Source: Gammaproteobacteria bacterium (GTDB lineage: Bacteria > Pseudomonadota > Gammaproteobacteria > Enterobacterales > Alteromonadaceae). From it: a DNA stretch of 64,000 bases. The DNA is taken from the NCBI GenBank assembly GCA_017302255.1, contig JAFLDV010000010.1, forward strand, positions 46,878 through 110,877. Reading direction: 5' to 3'. The translations under genes and the position numbers were made by a program. The notes beneath the pieces are model-generated. The model saw only the letters and a list, made by a program, of their open reading frames with translations, was not told the origin of the DNA and did no database searches. Positions 35,251 to 43,761 of this stretch are shown here, piece by piece. The stretch's first letter is position 1. Every line of letters begins with the position of its first letter.

Positions 35251-36462
35251 CTAACGACCGAAGCGACTAAGTTGTTGCTGCGCATCCGCGGTGGCTTTTA
35301 ACAGGGTTTGGCCGGCAGTTTCAATTGATGACATCTGCTGATAAGCATCGGTAGTCCCTTGCTCGATTGCTGTTAAGTGGGCATGAGTCTGTTGATAACG
35401 TTTTTCCAGATCTAGCACCGAAGAAGTGATGCTTTGCACGCCAAGTTTAGCTTCACCCAGTTGTGTTTGTAGTTGCCCAAACTCTTCACTGGTGTTGCCA
35501 ATGCTTTGTTGGGCTGTGCTGGCTTGTTGATTCAATCGTTCAGATTCCGCTTTGGTTTCGCGCACCAAGCGTTCCATATCATTCAAAAAGCCAGATATTT
35601 GCCGTGTTGCATCGTTTACTTTAGCCGCAAGGCTACGAACTTCATCTGCAACCACGGCAAAACCGCGACCAGCCTCACCCGCACGAGCCGCTTCAATGGC
35701 TGCGTTTAAGGCTAACAAGTTAGTCTGATCGGAGAAGTTCTCAACCATTTGCAGAATTTGTCGAACGTTCTCCGAATTTTGCTGCAGGCCTTGCACTGTG
35801 CTGCCAAAAGTCTCAAGTAACGAAACAATGCTTTGTAGTTGCTGAGAGATAACGTGCATCCCCGAACTTGCCGTCGAGGCTTTTTGCACAGTAGTTTGCG
35901 CGACTTGATTCATTTGATCGCTGGTTGAGACAATAGATGATAAATGATCAAGCACATAATCGCTTTCCGAGCGGATTTTCTCACTACGCCGCTCGGTATC
36001 TTGCAAATGCGTGCGGGTGGTTTTAACCGCGGTCGACACCTGTTCGTTAATTTGATGCGTATGTTGGGCTTGTTGATGCAGTTGTGTCAGCAGTTGTGCG
36101 AGTTGCCCAACAAACTGATTATATTCCTCTGATAAGGTCCGAAATTCATCATAAGTGAATGCTGGCAGGCGATATTGCAGATCGGCACCGTCGCGGTTAG
36201 CTTGATGCAAGGTTTTTACTAGTGCCTGTACCGGACGTACTATCAAAAAATGTAGATAAAACATGGTAAAAATAAAAGCGGCACTACCGCCAATTAATGT
36301 TATCCACCAAGCACTACTGGCGTCACCTGTATCTGGGTATGCAAAATAAAGTGCCAACCAGAAGATCACTAATAAAAATCCAATATTACCAATAATTTTG
36401 CGAGTTAAGCTGTGGAAAAAGGTTTTTTCAACGGAAGTATATAAACTGTCGAACCAATCCAT
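35251..36462 (-). CDS. Methyl-accepting chemotaxis protein without a periplasmic sensor
   Basis: A 403-residue chemoreceptor. Two close membrane helices near residues 20-65 leave only about a 15-residue periplasmic loop, so there is no external ligand domain. After a HAMP-like linker ([13 protein letters not shown]) follows a coiled-coil signalling domain with the CheA/CheW hairpin tip [22 protein letters not shown]. Such receptors may sense membrane or cytoplasmic cues. ATG 36462 is preferred over the frame start ten codons earlier, because GAGGA is 7 nt upstream. Its 3' end is 15 nt from the convergent nhaR-like gene. Confidence 0.9.
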   Translation of the reverse strand: MDWFDSLYTSVEKTFFHSLTRKIIGNIGFLLVIFWLALYFAYPDTGDASSAWWITLIGGSAAFIFTMFYLHFLIVRPVQALVKTLHQANRDGADLQYRLPAFTYDEFRTLSEEYNQFVGQLAQLLTQLHQQAQHTHQINEQVSTAVKTTRTHLQDTERRSEKIRSESDYVLDHLSSIVSTSDQMNQVAQTTVQKASTASSGMHVISQQLQSIVSLLETFGSTVQGLQQNSENVRQILQMVENFSDQTNLLALNAAIEAARAGEAGRGFAVVADEVRSLAAKVNDATRQISGFLNDMERLVRETKAESERLNQQASTAQQSIGNTSEEFGQLQTQLGEAKLGVQSITSSVLDLEKRYQQTHAHLTAIEQGTTDAYQQMSSIETAGQTLLKATADAQQQLSRFGR

Positions 36463-36625
36463 GCGTCGATCCTCGTTGGTGAAATTGCCCAAGCTACTTT
36501 TTATTGTAAGTTCTTAAAATACCATAGCAAAAAAAATGCATCTTTGAGCTATATCAGCAGAAAACAATGAAAAATGCTACAAAGTGTTGGAATAAAAATT
36601 GCGACAAACGGGGATGTAGGGAAAG

Positions 36626-36646
36626 GGGGCAACAGCAAGTTGCCCC
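36626..36646 (-). terminator. Hairpin after the isocitrate dehydrogenase gene
   Basis: GGGGCAAC pairs with GTTGCCCC around a 5-nt loop, 11 nt after the gene on the minus strand. The following CCTTTCCC is only weakly T-rich. Confidence 0.6.
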
Positions 36647-36657
36647 TGAACAGCAAA

Positions 36658-37665
36658 TTACAGACGTTCTAATACTGCTTGAGTAAAGTCAGTAGTACCG
36701 TGGCTACCGCCAAGGTCGCGGGTAGTGCGATCGCCGGTAGCGATTACATCAGTTACTGCCGCTAGGATTTTTTGTGCTTTATCTTGCATGCCAAGGTATT
36801 CCAGCATCTGAATTGACGCCAAAATCACCGAGCTTGGGTTTGCTAAGTTTTTGCCAGCGATATCTGGAGCGCTACCATGCACAGCTTCAAAAATCGCGCA
36901 ATCTGTGCCGATATTTGCGCCTGGAGCCATACCTAAACCACCGACTAAACCCGCACATAAGTCAGATAAGATATCGCCGAATAAGTTAGTGGTGACGATC
37001 ACATCAAATTGTTGTGGATTCATCACTAACTGCATACAGGCGTTATCGACAATCATTTCGCCTACTTGAATGTCTGGGTAATTCGCCGCGACTTCACGCG
37101 CAGTTTTCAAAAATAGACCTGAGGTCGATTTCAGAATATTAGCCTTGTGAACGATGGTCACTTTTTTACGGTTTTCACGACGAGCGAGTTCAAAGGCGAA
37201 TTCAACGATGCGTTTTGAACCTTCACGAGTTACAACACTCATGGCTTCTGCTAACTCGCCGTCGTTTTTCACGACTTGACCAGCGCCTGAGTACATACCT
37301 TCGGTATTTTCACGCACAGTGATGATATCGATGTTGTCGTAACGAGCTTTGGTGCCTTTGAATGAGATCACCGGACGCACATTTGAGTACAAGTTAAATT
37401 TCTTGCGTAAAGTCACGTTAATTGAAGTAAAACCTTCACCAACTGGCGTTGTTAACGGGCCTTTTAAAGTGATTTTATTGCGCGCAATTGCGTCTAAAGT
37501 CGCGCTTGGTAACAATTCACCAGTTTTTTCTAAAGCGGTTAAACCAGCATCAACAAATTCATACTGAAAATTACAACCGACTTTGTCTAATACGGCAATA
37601 GCTGCATCAACAATACTTGGACCAATGCCGTCACCTTTGATGACAGTAATCGTTTGAGTGCTCAT
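36658..37665 (-). CDS. NAD-type isocitrate dehydrogenase
   Basis: Oxidatively decarboxylates isocitrate to 2-oxoglutarate. The 335-residue protein belongs to the short homo-oligomeric, eukaryote-like NAD-IDH/IMDH group. It has ITVIKGDGIGPSIVDAA at the start, GPLTTPVGEGFTSINVTLRKKFNLYSNVRP (substrate loop), TVRENTEGMYSG, VHKANILK, NLFGDILSDLCAG and EAVHGSAPDIAGKNLANP. The serine-containing substrate loop separates it from isopropylmalate dehydrogenase, and no leu genes are nearby. AGGA lies 7 nt before the ATG. It is much shorter than the NADP enzyme Icd. The gene appears monocistronic. Confidence 0.88.
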   Translation of the reverse strand: MSTQTITVIKGDGIGPSIVDAAIAVLDKVGCNFQYEFVDAGLTALEKTGELLPSATLDAIARNKITLKGPLTTPVGEGFTSINVTLRKKFNLYSNVRPVISFKGTKARYDNIDIITVRENTEGMYSGAGQVVKNDGELAEAMSVVTREGSKRIVEFAFELARRENRKKVTIVHKANILKSTSGLFLKTAREVAANYPDIQVGEMIVDNACMQLVMNPQQFDVIVTTNLFGDILSDLCAGLVGGLGMAPGANIGTDCAIFEAVHGSAPDIAGKNLANPSSVILASIQMLEYLGMQDKAQKILAAVTDVIATGDRTTRDLGGSHGTTDFTQAVLERL

Positions 37666-37855
37666 AAGAGTCCTTTTGCTTGAAAGCTGGAATGGATGGG
37701 TAGTGAGTTGACGTCAGACGGGCTAATAAGCAACGAGGCATCACCACCGGAACCTGCCAAATATAGCATTTTTTGTTATTCGTTACCAGAATGGCGGGTG
37801 TTAGCTTATATCACGGTAAAAAATAGTGAATATAGAAAAATATGATGAAAGTAAA

Positions 37856-39559
37856 CTACAAAATGGCAAATAGCGGCCAGTGGCAGTTCGACCTTTCTGC
37901 AAGTTTTTGTAGCCAGAACTCTATAGGATTTGGAGTTAAATCAAGGGCCTGCGTTGCATTTTTCAAACTTGTTTGCAGTAAGCCTTCAACGCTTGTTTCG
38001 CCATAAAAGACTTGCTCTGTTAACAACAGTGCGAATTGGCACAACATGGCGCCATGTTGTTGCTGGTTATAGCTAGAACCCGGCTCAGGACTATGGCGAA
38101 TGCTGAGTGCTGCATCTTGCCAGGTCACTGCGAGGCCAGTACTAGCGATTGAATGTGACACTTGCCTTGGAAACTCTGCCTCTTGCCAACACAAAAACTG
38201 CACTCTTTGCTTTAGCGAAGCTTGACTGCGGCCACTGCGATAGAGTGGGGCATAGCGACAATGCTCGTCTTGCTGAAACTGCAGACTAAAACTTAAGCTA
38301 ATGAGCTGTGCAATTGGTTCTTTACAATCGATGCGAGGACTGTGTTCGCTAAGTAATATCAATGCCGCTTTCAGCGTTTTTTGCCACTGAGAAAACCAAG
38401 CTTGGTGCGGTTGTAAACAGTCCCGGATCTGTGCTGCTAACCATGCTTGCCGCACTACGGTCGGTAATTGGTCGGTCCCTAAGAGGGCTAATGCATGTCG
38501 TAGATCAGTGACAGGCAATTGTTGTCGGTTATGCTCTGTTGCCACGTGCAGAATAAAATCAACCAAAGTTGGATGTTGGGCGAACCATTTTAGCTGCTTA
38601 CTGATGGAACTCATTGGGTTGAGTTGATTTAATAGTGCTAGCGATAGTTGCGGTTGTGGCTGATTTTCCACTGGCGCTGCTTCATCACTTGCAAGCGCAT
38701 CAAACCAACTCCAATCGCGGCATAGCCTAGGCGCAAGCAACTTATAATGACTGCTGATAAGTTCCACTGCTTTTGCTGCTAGTTTTTTGCTTTGCAGATC
38801 AATCACGTAACCCATTAGTTTTGGCGATGTTTCACTGATCAAGGCTACTTCGCCAATTTGATCACTACAAAAGCGCCCGAGCTGGGTAAGTTCGTTATCG
38901 TCTAGCGCCAAAACTGTAAGCACTGCTCGTCGTTGGACACTTAGTCGTTGAATGCACAATTTGCGCATACCAGTCTCAATGCCCAGCGCTTGCTGATTTT
39001 TCCGAGGTAATGTTGGTAAGGCCAATTGATAGCATAACGACAAAATAGTCGCGTAGGCTGGGCTTTGCCACTCTGGAAGTTGTTGCACACTCCTCGAGCA
39101 TCCGGCAAACAAACTTAGAAACAAGTGTTGGCGCAATAAGGCTTGGTGCTGGCGGATACAAAGACTCCAAGGATCTAGGAGCATTGCTTGTTCATCTGGG
39201 CTCAACGCTTGAGCTTCAAATAGTTTGAAAAGTATCGGGCCAGCGGAACTTAAGCTAAAAATTTGTGCTGCGAGCATTTGCTCGATCAGCCATTGCGGCC
39301 ACTTGGCAAAATGAGTGTAACGTAATAATAAACTTGCTTGTTTTAATGCCACTGTTGTGACTGGAGAAAAACCATCCGGTGATAACGCCAATAATGCCGA
39401 AATTAACCGCGGATTTTGTTGCCATAGTTTGTAGATTTGGATCGCTAGCTGATCAGCAATCAACAAGGCTTTTTCACCCTGCGGATTAACTACCGCTTGC
39501 TGGTAGAATTTATCAAGGTATTGCCCACAGGCTTGTAATAATGCGGAGTCTTTATTCAT
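37856..39559 (-). CDS. Unknown 567-residue protein, weak HDOD-like segment
   Basis: I do not recognise this protein with confidence. It is leucine- and glutamine-rich, predicted largely alpha-helical and without a signal peptide. A central segment around residues 325-385 (SISKQLKWFAQHPTLVDFIL, then DLRHALALLGTDQLPTVVRQAW) resembles the HDOD pattern of bacterial signalling proteins, where a helix pair is followed by an xLG element. The rest shows no catalytic motif. The ATG overlaps the stop of the upstream DUF3192 gene as ATGA, so the two are probably co-translated. No terminator is seen before the IDH gene upstream region. Confidence 0.6.
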   Translation of the reverse strand: MNKDSALLQACGQYLDKFYQQAVVNPQGEKALLIADQLAIQIYKLWQQNPRLISALLALSPDGFSPVTTVALKQASLLLRYTHFAKWPQWLIEQMLAAQIFSLSSAGPILFKLFEAQALSPDEQAMLLDPWSLCIRQHQALLRQHLFLSLFAGCSRSVQQLPEWQSPAYATILSLCYQLALPTLPRKNQQALGIETGMRKLCIQRLSVQRRAVLTVLALDDNELTQLGRFCSDQIGEVALISETSPKLMGYVIDLQSKKLAAKAVELISSHYKLLAPRLCRDWSWFDALASDEAAPVENQPQPQLSLALLNQLNPMSSISKQLKWFAQHPTLVDFILHVATEHNRQQLPVTDLRHALALLGTDQLPTVVRQAWLAAQIRDCLQPHQAWFSQWQKTLKAALILLSEHSPRIDCKEPIAQLISLSFSLQFQQDEHCRYAPLYRSGRSQASLKQRVQFLCWQEAEFPRQVSHSIASTGLAVTWQDAALSIRHSPEPGSSYNQQQHGAMLCQFALLLTEQVFYGETSVEGLLQTSLKNATQALDLTPNPIEFWLQKLAERSNCHWPLFAIL

Positions 39560-39951
39560 GGAGTCGGTTGTTGCTCTAGGCTTCGATACTGCCGCTCCGC
39601 GTCATCGGCCACTGCAATTAAATTGGAATTGTGAAACAGCAACGCTGTACATTCGTCTTTAGTGGTGATGCCGTCAGAAATAGCCCGCAGTGTTCGGTAA
39701 TAGACAATTTGATAAAGGCCCTGTTCGGTTGTTAGTGCTTCAGTGATATCTGGTCCGCCAAGTACTTGGCTGATCTGTTGCTGTTGCAGGGGGGCACTGC
39801 GATCAATAGCTTGAATATACTTGCGATTAAATGCCTCTCTGTCGTCCCAAACCATTTGGTTTGGATCGTCTGGGTAATAATTAGTGGCTAGCCAAGTAAA
39901 TGCCGGATAGGCCAATACTAAAACTAACAAGACTAGGTATTTTGCTCGCAT
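39556..39951 (-). CDS. DUF3192-like membrane-anchored protein
   Basis: A 131-residue protein with an N-terminal hydrophobic helix (YLVLLVLVLAYPAFTWLA) that is either a signal anchor or an uncleaved signal. The C-terminal half carries the DUF3192 pattern, an FNRKYIQAI helix, QISQVLGGPDITE, YYRT and TTKDECTALLFHNSNLIAVAD. This last block is shared with the lipoprotein at 48374. ATG 39951 is chosen because GGAG lies a few bases upstream; the frame is open 38 codons further but gives no signal-like start. Function is unknown, probably envelope-associated. It overlaps the following 567-residue gene by 4 nt. Confidence 0.78.
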   Translation of the reverse strand: MRAKYLVLLVLVLAYPAFTWLATNYYPDDPNQMVWDDREAFNRKYIQAIDRSAPLQQQQISQVLGGPDITEALTTEQGLYQIVYYRTLRAISDGITTKDECTALLFHNSNLIAVADDAERQYRSLEQQPTP

Positions 39952-40230
39952 TGTTGCTCCTAGATCCAAACCGGCAGCTGGCTTATTTCGCTGTAATTGC
40001 AGAGTTATCATATGCTCGCTCAAAACCGTGAATGGATGCGAAATTCCATACAAGTTTTCTGCCAAAATTCAGCAAGCTTGAAAAATAATCCAGTATACCG
40101 ATTTTGTAGCTAATTCGAAGTGGAAAAGGCTCTGCAGCAATTGCGCTGCGATTAGCGGCGATAGTTCGCGGGATAAACTTGGTTTAGCGCCATTATTCCT
40201 CGTTGGACAAGGTTGATATCAGCCCCATGA
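39952..40230. other. Intergenic stretch between DUF3192 gene and ppnN, no gene seen
   Basis: The upstream continuation of the DUF3192 frame crosses part of it without resembling a protein. I see no RNA gene or clear promoter. Confidence 0.4.
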
Positions 40231-40260
40231 GCCAAAGTCAGCAGTATTGCTGACTTTGGC
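40231..40260. promoter_or_regulatory. Perfect 13-bp stem-loop after ppnN
   Basis: GCCAAAGTCAGCA pairs with TGCTGACTTTGGC around GTAT, 10 nt beyond the ppnN stop. No T tract follows on either strand, so it may act as an mRNA 3'-end stabiliser or a Rho-linked end. Confidence 0.6.
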
Positions 40261-40269
40261 AGGGAACTG

Positions 40270-41628
40270 TTACCGGGCGATTTGATAACAAGGGATATAT
40301 TTACTACCCGGTAGCTTCATGCGGCCTTGGGCGACAAAGGCTTCAAGTAAGTTATCCATCAACGCCATTAACTCCGGTTCGCCAGACAATACAAAAGGCC
40401 CATGCTTTTGAATTGCTTTAATACCCTCATCTTTGACATTACCGGCAACAATGCCACTGAATGCGCGGCGTAAATTTGCCGCCAACAGCGCTTTATCTTG
40501 CTCAAGATGCAAATCGAGACCTGCCATGTTGGCATGTGTCGGTGCAAACGGGTGTTGGAAGTCGGGTGCGATTTCCAAAGTCCAGTTAAAGTGATAAGCA
40601 TCGCCAACTGATTTGCGGAATTGCCGAACCTCAGCGCAGCCTTGTTTCAGTTTTTGTGCGACTAATACTGGATCGTCAATGATCACTTCGAACAGTTCTA
40701 ACGCTTCATGACCTATGGTCTTGGCGATAAAAGTTTGTAACTCGGTGAAGTAAGCTTCGCTTTGCTTAGGCCCTGTCAAAATAACTGGCAGCACTTGCTG
40801 GCGATTCTTCTGGTTCAGCATAATGCCGAGCAGATACAGCAACTCCTCGGCAGTTCCTGCACCACCAGGGAAGATAATGATGCCATGCGCGGTTCGGATA
40901 AAGGCTTCCAACCGCTTCTCGATGTCTGGCAGGATCACCAATTCATTGACAATAGGATTTGGCGGTTCAGCTGCAATAATGCTCGGCTCGGTCAAACCCA
41001 GATACCGTCCGCCACCATTACGTTGTTTTGCGTGGCCAATGGTTGCGCCTTTCATTGGGCCTTTCATCGCTCCAGGGCCACAACCGGTACAAATATTTAA
41101 GCCACGCAGTCCAAGCTGATAACCAACTTCTTTTGTGTATTTGTACTCAGTTTCATTGATTGAATGACCACCCCAACAGACGATCATATTTGGATCTGTG
41201 CTGGAGTTGATCACTTTGGCGTTACGCAAAATATCAAAAACGCTATGAGTGATATGGGCGCTGTTGTTTAAATCGAGTTTGTGTTGGGTGATGCTTGATT
41301 GGGTGTGATAAAACAAAATATCGCGCAATACCGCAAACAGGTGTTCATGGATACCTTGAATGATTTGACCATCAACAAAGGCATTGGCTGGTGGATTAAA
41401 CAACTCGATTTTTATACCGCGCTCACGGGCAATTAGTTTCACACTAAAGTCTTTAAATTGTTCATAAATTTCTGCCGAACTATCGGTATGGCTACCGACG
41501 TTGAGTACAGCAAGACAACAATTGCGAAATAGCGTAAAGGCATCACTGTGGGAATTTTGTTGAAGTTCTTCGACTTCGAGCTGTGACAATAAATCCATGG
41601 AACCGAGCGGGTTTAGCTGAACATGCAT
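40270..41628 (-). CDS. ppnN: Pyrimidine/purine nucleotide 5'-monophosphate nucleosidase PpnN (LOG family)
   Basis: Cleaves nucleoside monophosphates to base and ribose 5-phosphate and takes part in nucleotide recycling; the E. coli enzyme is stimulated by (p)ppGpp. The 452-residue length matches PpnN, much longer than plant-type LOG proteins. The Rossmann-like core has [35 protein letters not shown] and the LOG motif [18 protein letters not shown] 41628 follows an AGGAGA at about 5 nt; a TTG one codon earlier is less likely. A 13-bp stem-loop follows the stop. The gene is downstream of a diguanylate cyclase in the same direction. Confidence 0.93.
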   Translation of the reverse strand: MHVQLNPLGSMDLLSQLEVEELQQNSHSDAFTLFRNCCLAVLNVGSHTDSSAEIYEQFKDFSVKLIARERGIKIELFNPPANAFVDGQIIQGIHEHLFAVLRDILFYHTQSSITQHKLDLNNSAHITHSVFDILRNAKVINSSTDPNMIVCWGGHSINETEYKYTKEVGYQLGLRGLNICTGCGPGAMKGPMKGATIGHAKQRNGGGRYLGLTEPSIIAAEPPNPIVNELVILPDIEKRLEAFIRTAHGIIIFPGGAGTAEELLYLLGIMLNQKNRQQVLPVILTGPKQSEAYFTELQTFIAKTIGHEALELFEVIIDDPVLVAQKLKQGCAEVRQFRKSVGDAYHFNWTLEIAPDFQHPFAPTHANMAGLDLHLEQDKALLAANLRRAFSGIVAGNVKDEGIKAIQKHGPFVLSGEPELMALMDNLLEAFVAQGRMKLPGSKYIPCYQIAR

Positions 41629-41684
41629 CAATCTCTCCTTGAGAACCAGAAGCGTATCACGGGCTTGCCGTTCTTTGTTCTGGC

Positions 41685-43235
41685 TTATTTTTTGAACATC
41701 ACTTTATCGCGACCTTCTCGTTTCGCGTCGTATAACGCTTCGTCGGCACGATCGAAAGCTTCACGGCCGGTATCAGATGGCCGAAGTTGGGTTGCACCAA
41801 ACGAAATAGTGATTGGCACATTTTGATCTTTGAACTTAAACGGGATCCGTTTAATTTTTTCGCGAAGGCTATTAAGTGGTCCTTCGAGTTCGTTAACAGC
41901 CGTTTCTGGGAACAGCAAAATAAATTCTTCACCACCATAACGCGCAATAAAGTCAGTATCTCGAAGGCTTTGTCGCAATGCTCTGGCGATCACTTTTAAA
42001 GTTTTGTCGCCTGCGCTATGGCCAAAGCTGTCGTTGATGTTCTTAAAGTGGTCAACGTCAGCTAGCACTATAGAAAGTGGCTTGTCGTATCGCTTCCAAC
42101 GCTTGAGCTCAAGCTCGAACCTTTCATCAAAAGCTGCACGATTCGGCAGTTCTGTTAGCGCATCTTGCAAGCTTCGGAATTTTTGCTCGGCCAATCGTTT
42201 CTTAAATTGGGCAGCTTCCGCTTCCAATTCACGCAAGCGCATTTCCATTTCTTTGACAGCAAGCATCAACATCTCACGCTCTTGCCGCTCTAGTAACTCT
42301 TTTTGTTGCAACGAGTTGGTAATCGCACCTAACTTGCCGGTCACTAAAACTTGCAGTTGCTCTAAGGAGGTTGCCGTTTGAGTTTCTTTGCCTAAAACTG
42401 AAATCTGATGTTCTATTTGCTGATTTAACAACTGCATCTTTTCTTTGATGCTGTTGCTATTTTGCTGCGATGAAATCAGTGACTGTTGGACGCTGGTCAG
42501 TGCTTCATTGAGTTTTAGTAGAAAATGTTGAGCTGACTGTCGTTCTTCATTAATGCTCGAAATGATTATTTCGATGGTGCGTAAGCACGCTTCTAACAAA
42601 CGCTCGATTGTCAGTTCTGCTAACAAACTTAAACGGATGTTTTCAATCGCTCGTGCATGTTTGCCTTCGAAGGCTAATTCACTGAGTAAATTTGTCAGTT
42701 CTATAGAAATCTGCCGACAAATAGCATCGTAGCGAGTGCTATCGGAAATTTCCTGCAGATCCATGTCTTGTTTGGCGCTTAACGCTGTTTGATATAAAGC
42801 GGTCAAATCGGTCAAATGCGGAATAAACGCTTGGAGGCTTGGCGCAGGTTCTTCTACTTTGCTTAACAACTCGCGAAGATCTCGGCGCAATTGATTCGGC
42901 AAGCCCTTTTGTTTTTGCAAAAGTTTGCCTGCCTCGGAAATCGAGTATTGCGCTTTTTTCACATCAAGGGTTTGTTTGACTTCGATCTGTTTCAGCTGCT
43001 CAGTTGTTGCATCAAGCTGCGGTAGCAGTTTTTCTAAATCGGTGCCCCGATTTAAATCCTGACGCAGACGAGCTAGTTTATTGTCGAGTTCTACATCAAT
43101 ACCTTTACAGACGAGACTCAGCCGAGAGACAAATTGCGTCAGGATTTGAAACTGACTTTCATAGGTCACTTCGAGTTGCTGTCTTGCTTTGACGGCCGCA
43201 GCTAATTGCTGCTTGGTGTTATTGTCTGCGTCCAC
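41685..43235 (-). CDS. Diguanylate cyclase with long helical N-terminal region
   Basis: Makes cyclic di-GMP from two GTP. The 516-residue protein has a C-terminal GGDEF domain with an active-site GGEEF at residues 434-438 and an intact inhibitory RxxD site (RDTD, 425-428) five residues before it, so product inhibition is expected. The first 330 residues are charged and helical, ending in a coiled coil ([22 protein letters not shown]), with no membrane segment; the input signal is unknown. The start is GTG with a weak ribosome-binding site. The gene is divergent from a 20-codon ORF region and the M61 peptidase gene. Confidence 0.92.
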   Translation of the reverse strand: MDADNNTKQQLAAAVKARQQLEVTYESQFQILTQFVSRLSLVCKGIDVELDNKLARLRQDLNRGTDLEKLLPQLDATTEQLKQIEVKQTLDVKKAQYSISEAGKLLQKQKGLPNQLRRDLRELLSKVEEPAPSLQAFIPHLTDLTALYQTALSAKQDMDLQEISDSTRYDAICRQISIELTNLLSELAFEGKHARAIENIRLSLLAELTIERLLEACLRTIEIIISSINEERQSAQHFLLKLNEALTSVQQSLISSQQNSNSIKEKMQLLNQQIEHQISVLGKETQTATSLEQLQVLVTGKLGAITNSLQQKELLERQEREMLMLAVKEMEMRLRELEAEAAQFKKRLAEQKFRSLQDALTELPNRAAFDERFELELKRWKRYDKPLSIVLADVDHFKNINDSFGHSAGDKTLKVIARALRQSLRDTDFIARYGGEEFILLFPETAVNELEGPLNSLREKIKRIPFKFKDQNVPITISFGATQLRPSDTGREAFDRADEALYDAKREGRDKVMFKK

Positions 43236-43435
43236 TACTTATGTATTCCCGGCTAAAGCGCTGTGCCATGTGGCGTAAGTATATCGTTATTAAGTTATTT
43301 TGCGCAGTCCAATTCTATATTTGCCGATAAAAAGCTGCAAATTCGCGGTTAAATTTTGTAAGGATTTTCCCGCGTAGCGAGGTCGTGCCTAGTCTCGTCT
43401 GGTTTTTGCTGGCATCAGTGTTGTCGCTGAAATGA

Positions 43436-43463
43436 AAAAGCCGGCTGTAATCAGCCGGCTTTT
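43436..43463 (-). terminator. Strong terminator after the 20-codon ORF
   Basis: AAAAAGCCGGCTG pairs with CAGCCGGCTTTTT around a 2-nt spacer-sized loop, 21 nt after the small ORF stop. It is nearly symmetrical, so it could act on both strands, but only the minus strand has a candidate gene leading into it. Confidence 0.88.
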
Positions 43464-43468
43464 TCTTT

Positions 43469-43484
43469 GAACCATCGAGGGTTC
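43469..43484 (-). promoter_or_regulatory. Small hairpin between short ORF and terminator
   Basis: GAACC pairs with GGTTC around a 6-nt loop, directly after the TAA of the 20-codon ORF and just before the terminator. Confidence 0.4.
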
Positions 43485-43547
43485 TTATTTTTTTGTCAGG
43501 TAGTAGGGTAACCAGCTTTGTTCTTCAGCCGAGGTCAGATAGTTCAT
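43485..43547 (-). CDS. Candidate 20-residue small protein or leader peptide
   Basis: An ATG at 43547 opens a 20-codon frame translating to MNYLTSAEEQSWLPYYLTKK and ending in TAA. AAGGA lies 8 nt upstream, an excellent ribosome-binding site, and a strong Rho-independent terminator begins 21 nt after the stop. The frame lies in a 526-bp gap between divergent genes, where no other gene could use that terminator. The peptide has no hydrophobic membrane segment but is rich in aromatic residues (two Tyr pairs and one Trp). It may be a free-standing small protein, or the coding part of a small regulatory RNA. No known family is recognised. Confidence 0.6.
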   Translation of the reverse strand: MNYLTSAEEQSWLPYYLTKK

Positions 43548-43580
43548 TACAGCCGTCCTTCAACAGATATTTGGTTTGGG

Positions 43581-43601
43581 GTTGGTGTGTCTGGCACCAA
43601 C
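43581..43601. promoter_or_regulatory. Hairpin upstream of the short ORF
   Basis: GTTGGTG pairs perfectly with CACCAAC around a 7-nt loop, 34 nt before the small ORF start on the minus strand. It may be part of its 5' UTR or an operator. Confidence 0.4.
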
Positions 43602-43761
43602 GACGATTATTTAATCATATTTCGAAACGAAAGTAAAAGTTATTTTGTTGGGTTACATGATGACTTTCATATTTCGACAGCGTAATTTGCCGGTTTTGCC
43701 GCAAAACGCTAGCCAATACGCAGTGAATGCCTTAGTTTGAGCCAAAAAAATTGGAGTCGTT
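43602..43761 (+). promoter_or_regulatory. Promoter region of the M61 peptidase gene
   Basis: AT-rich upstream sequence, no gene seen. GGAG lies 7 nt before the peptidase ATG at 43762. Confidence 0.35.
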
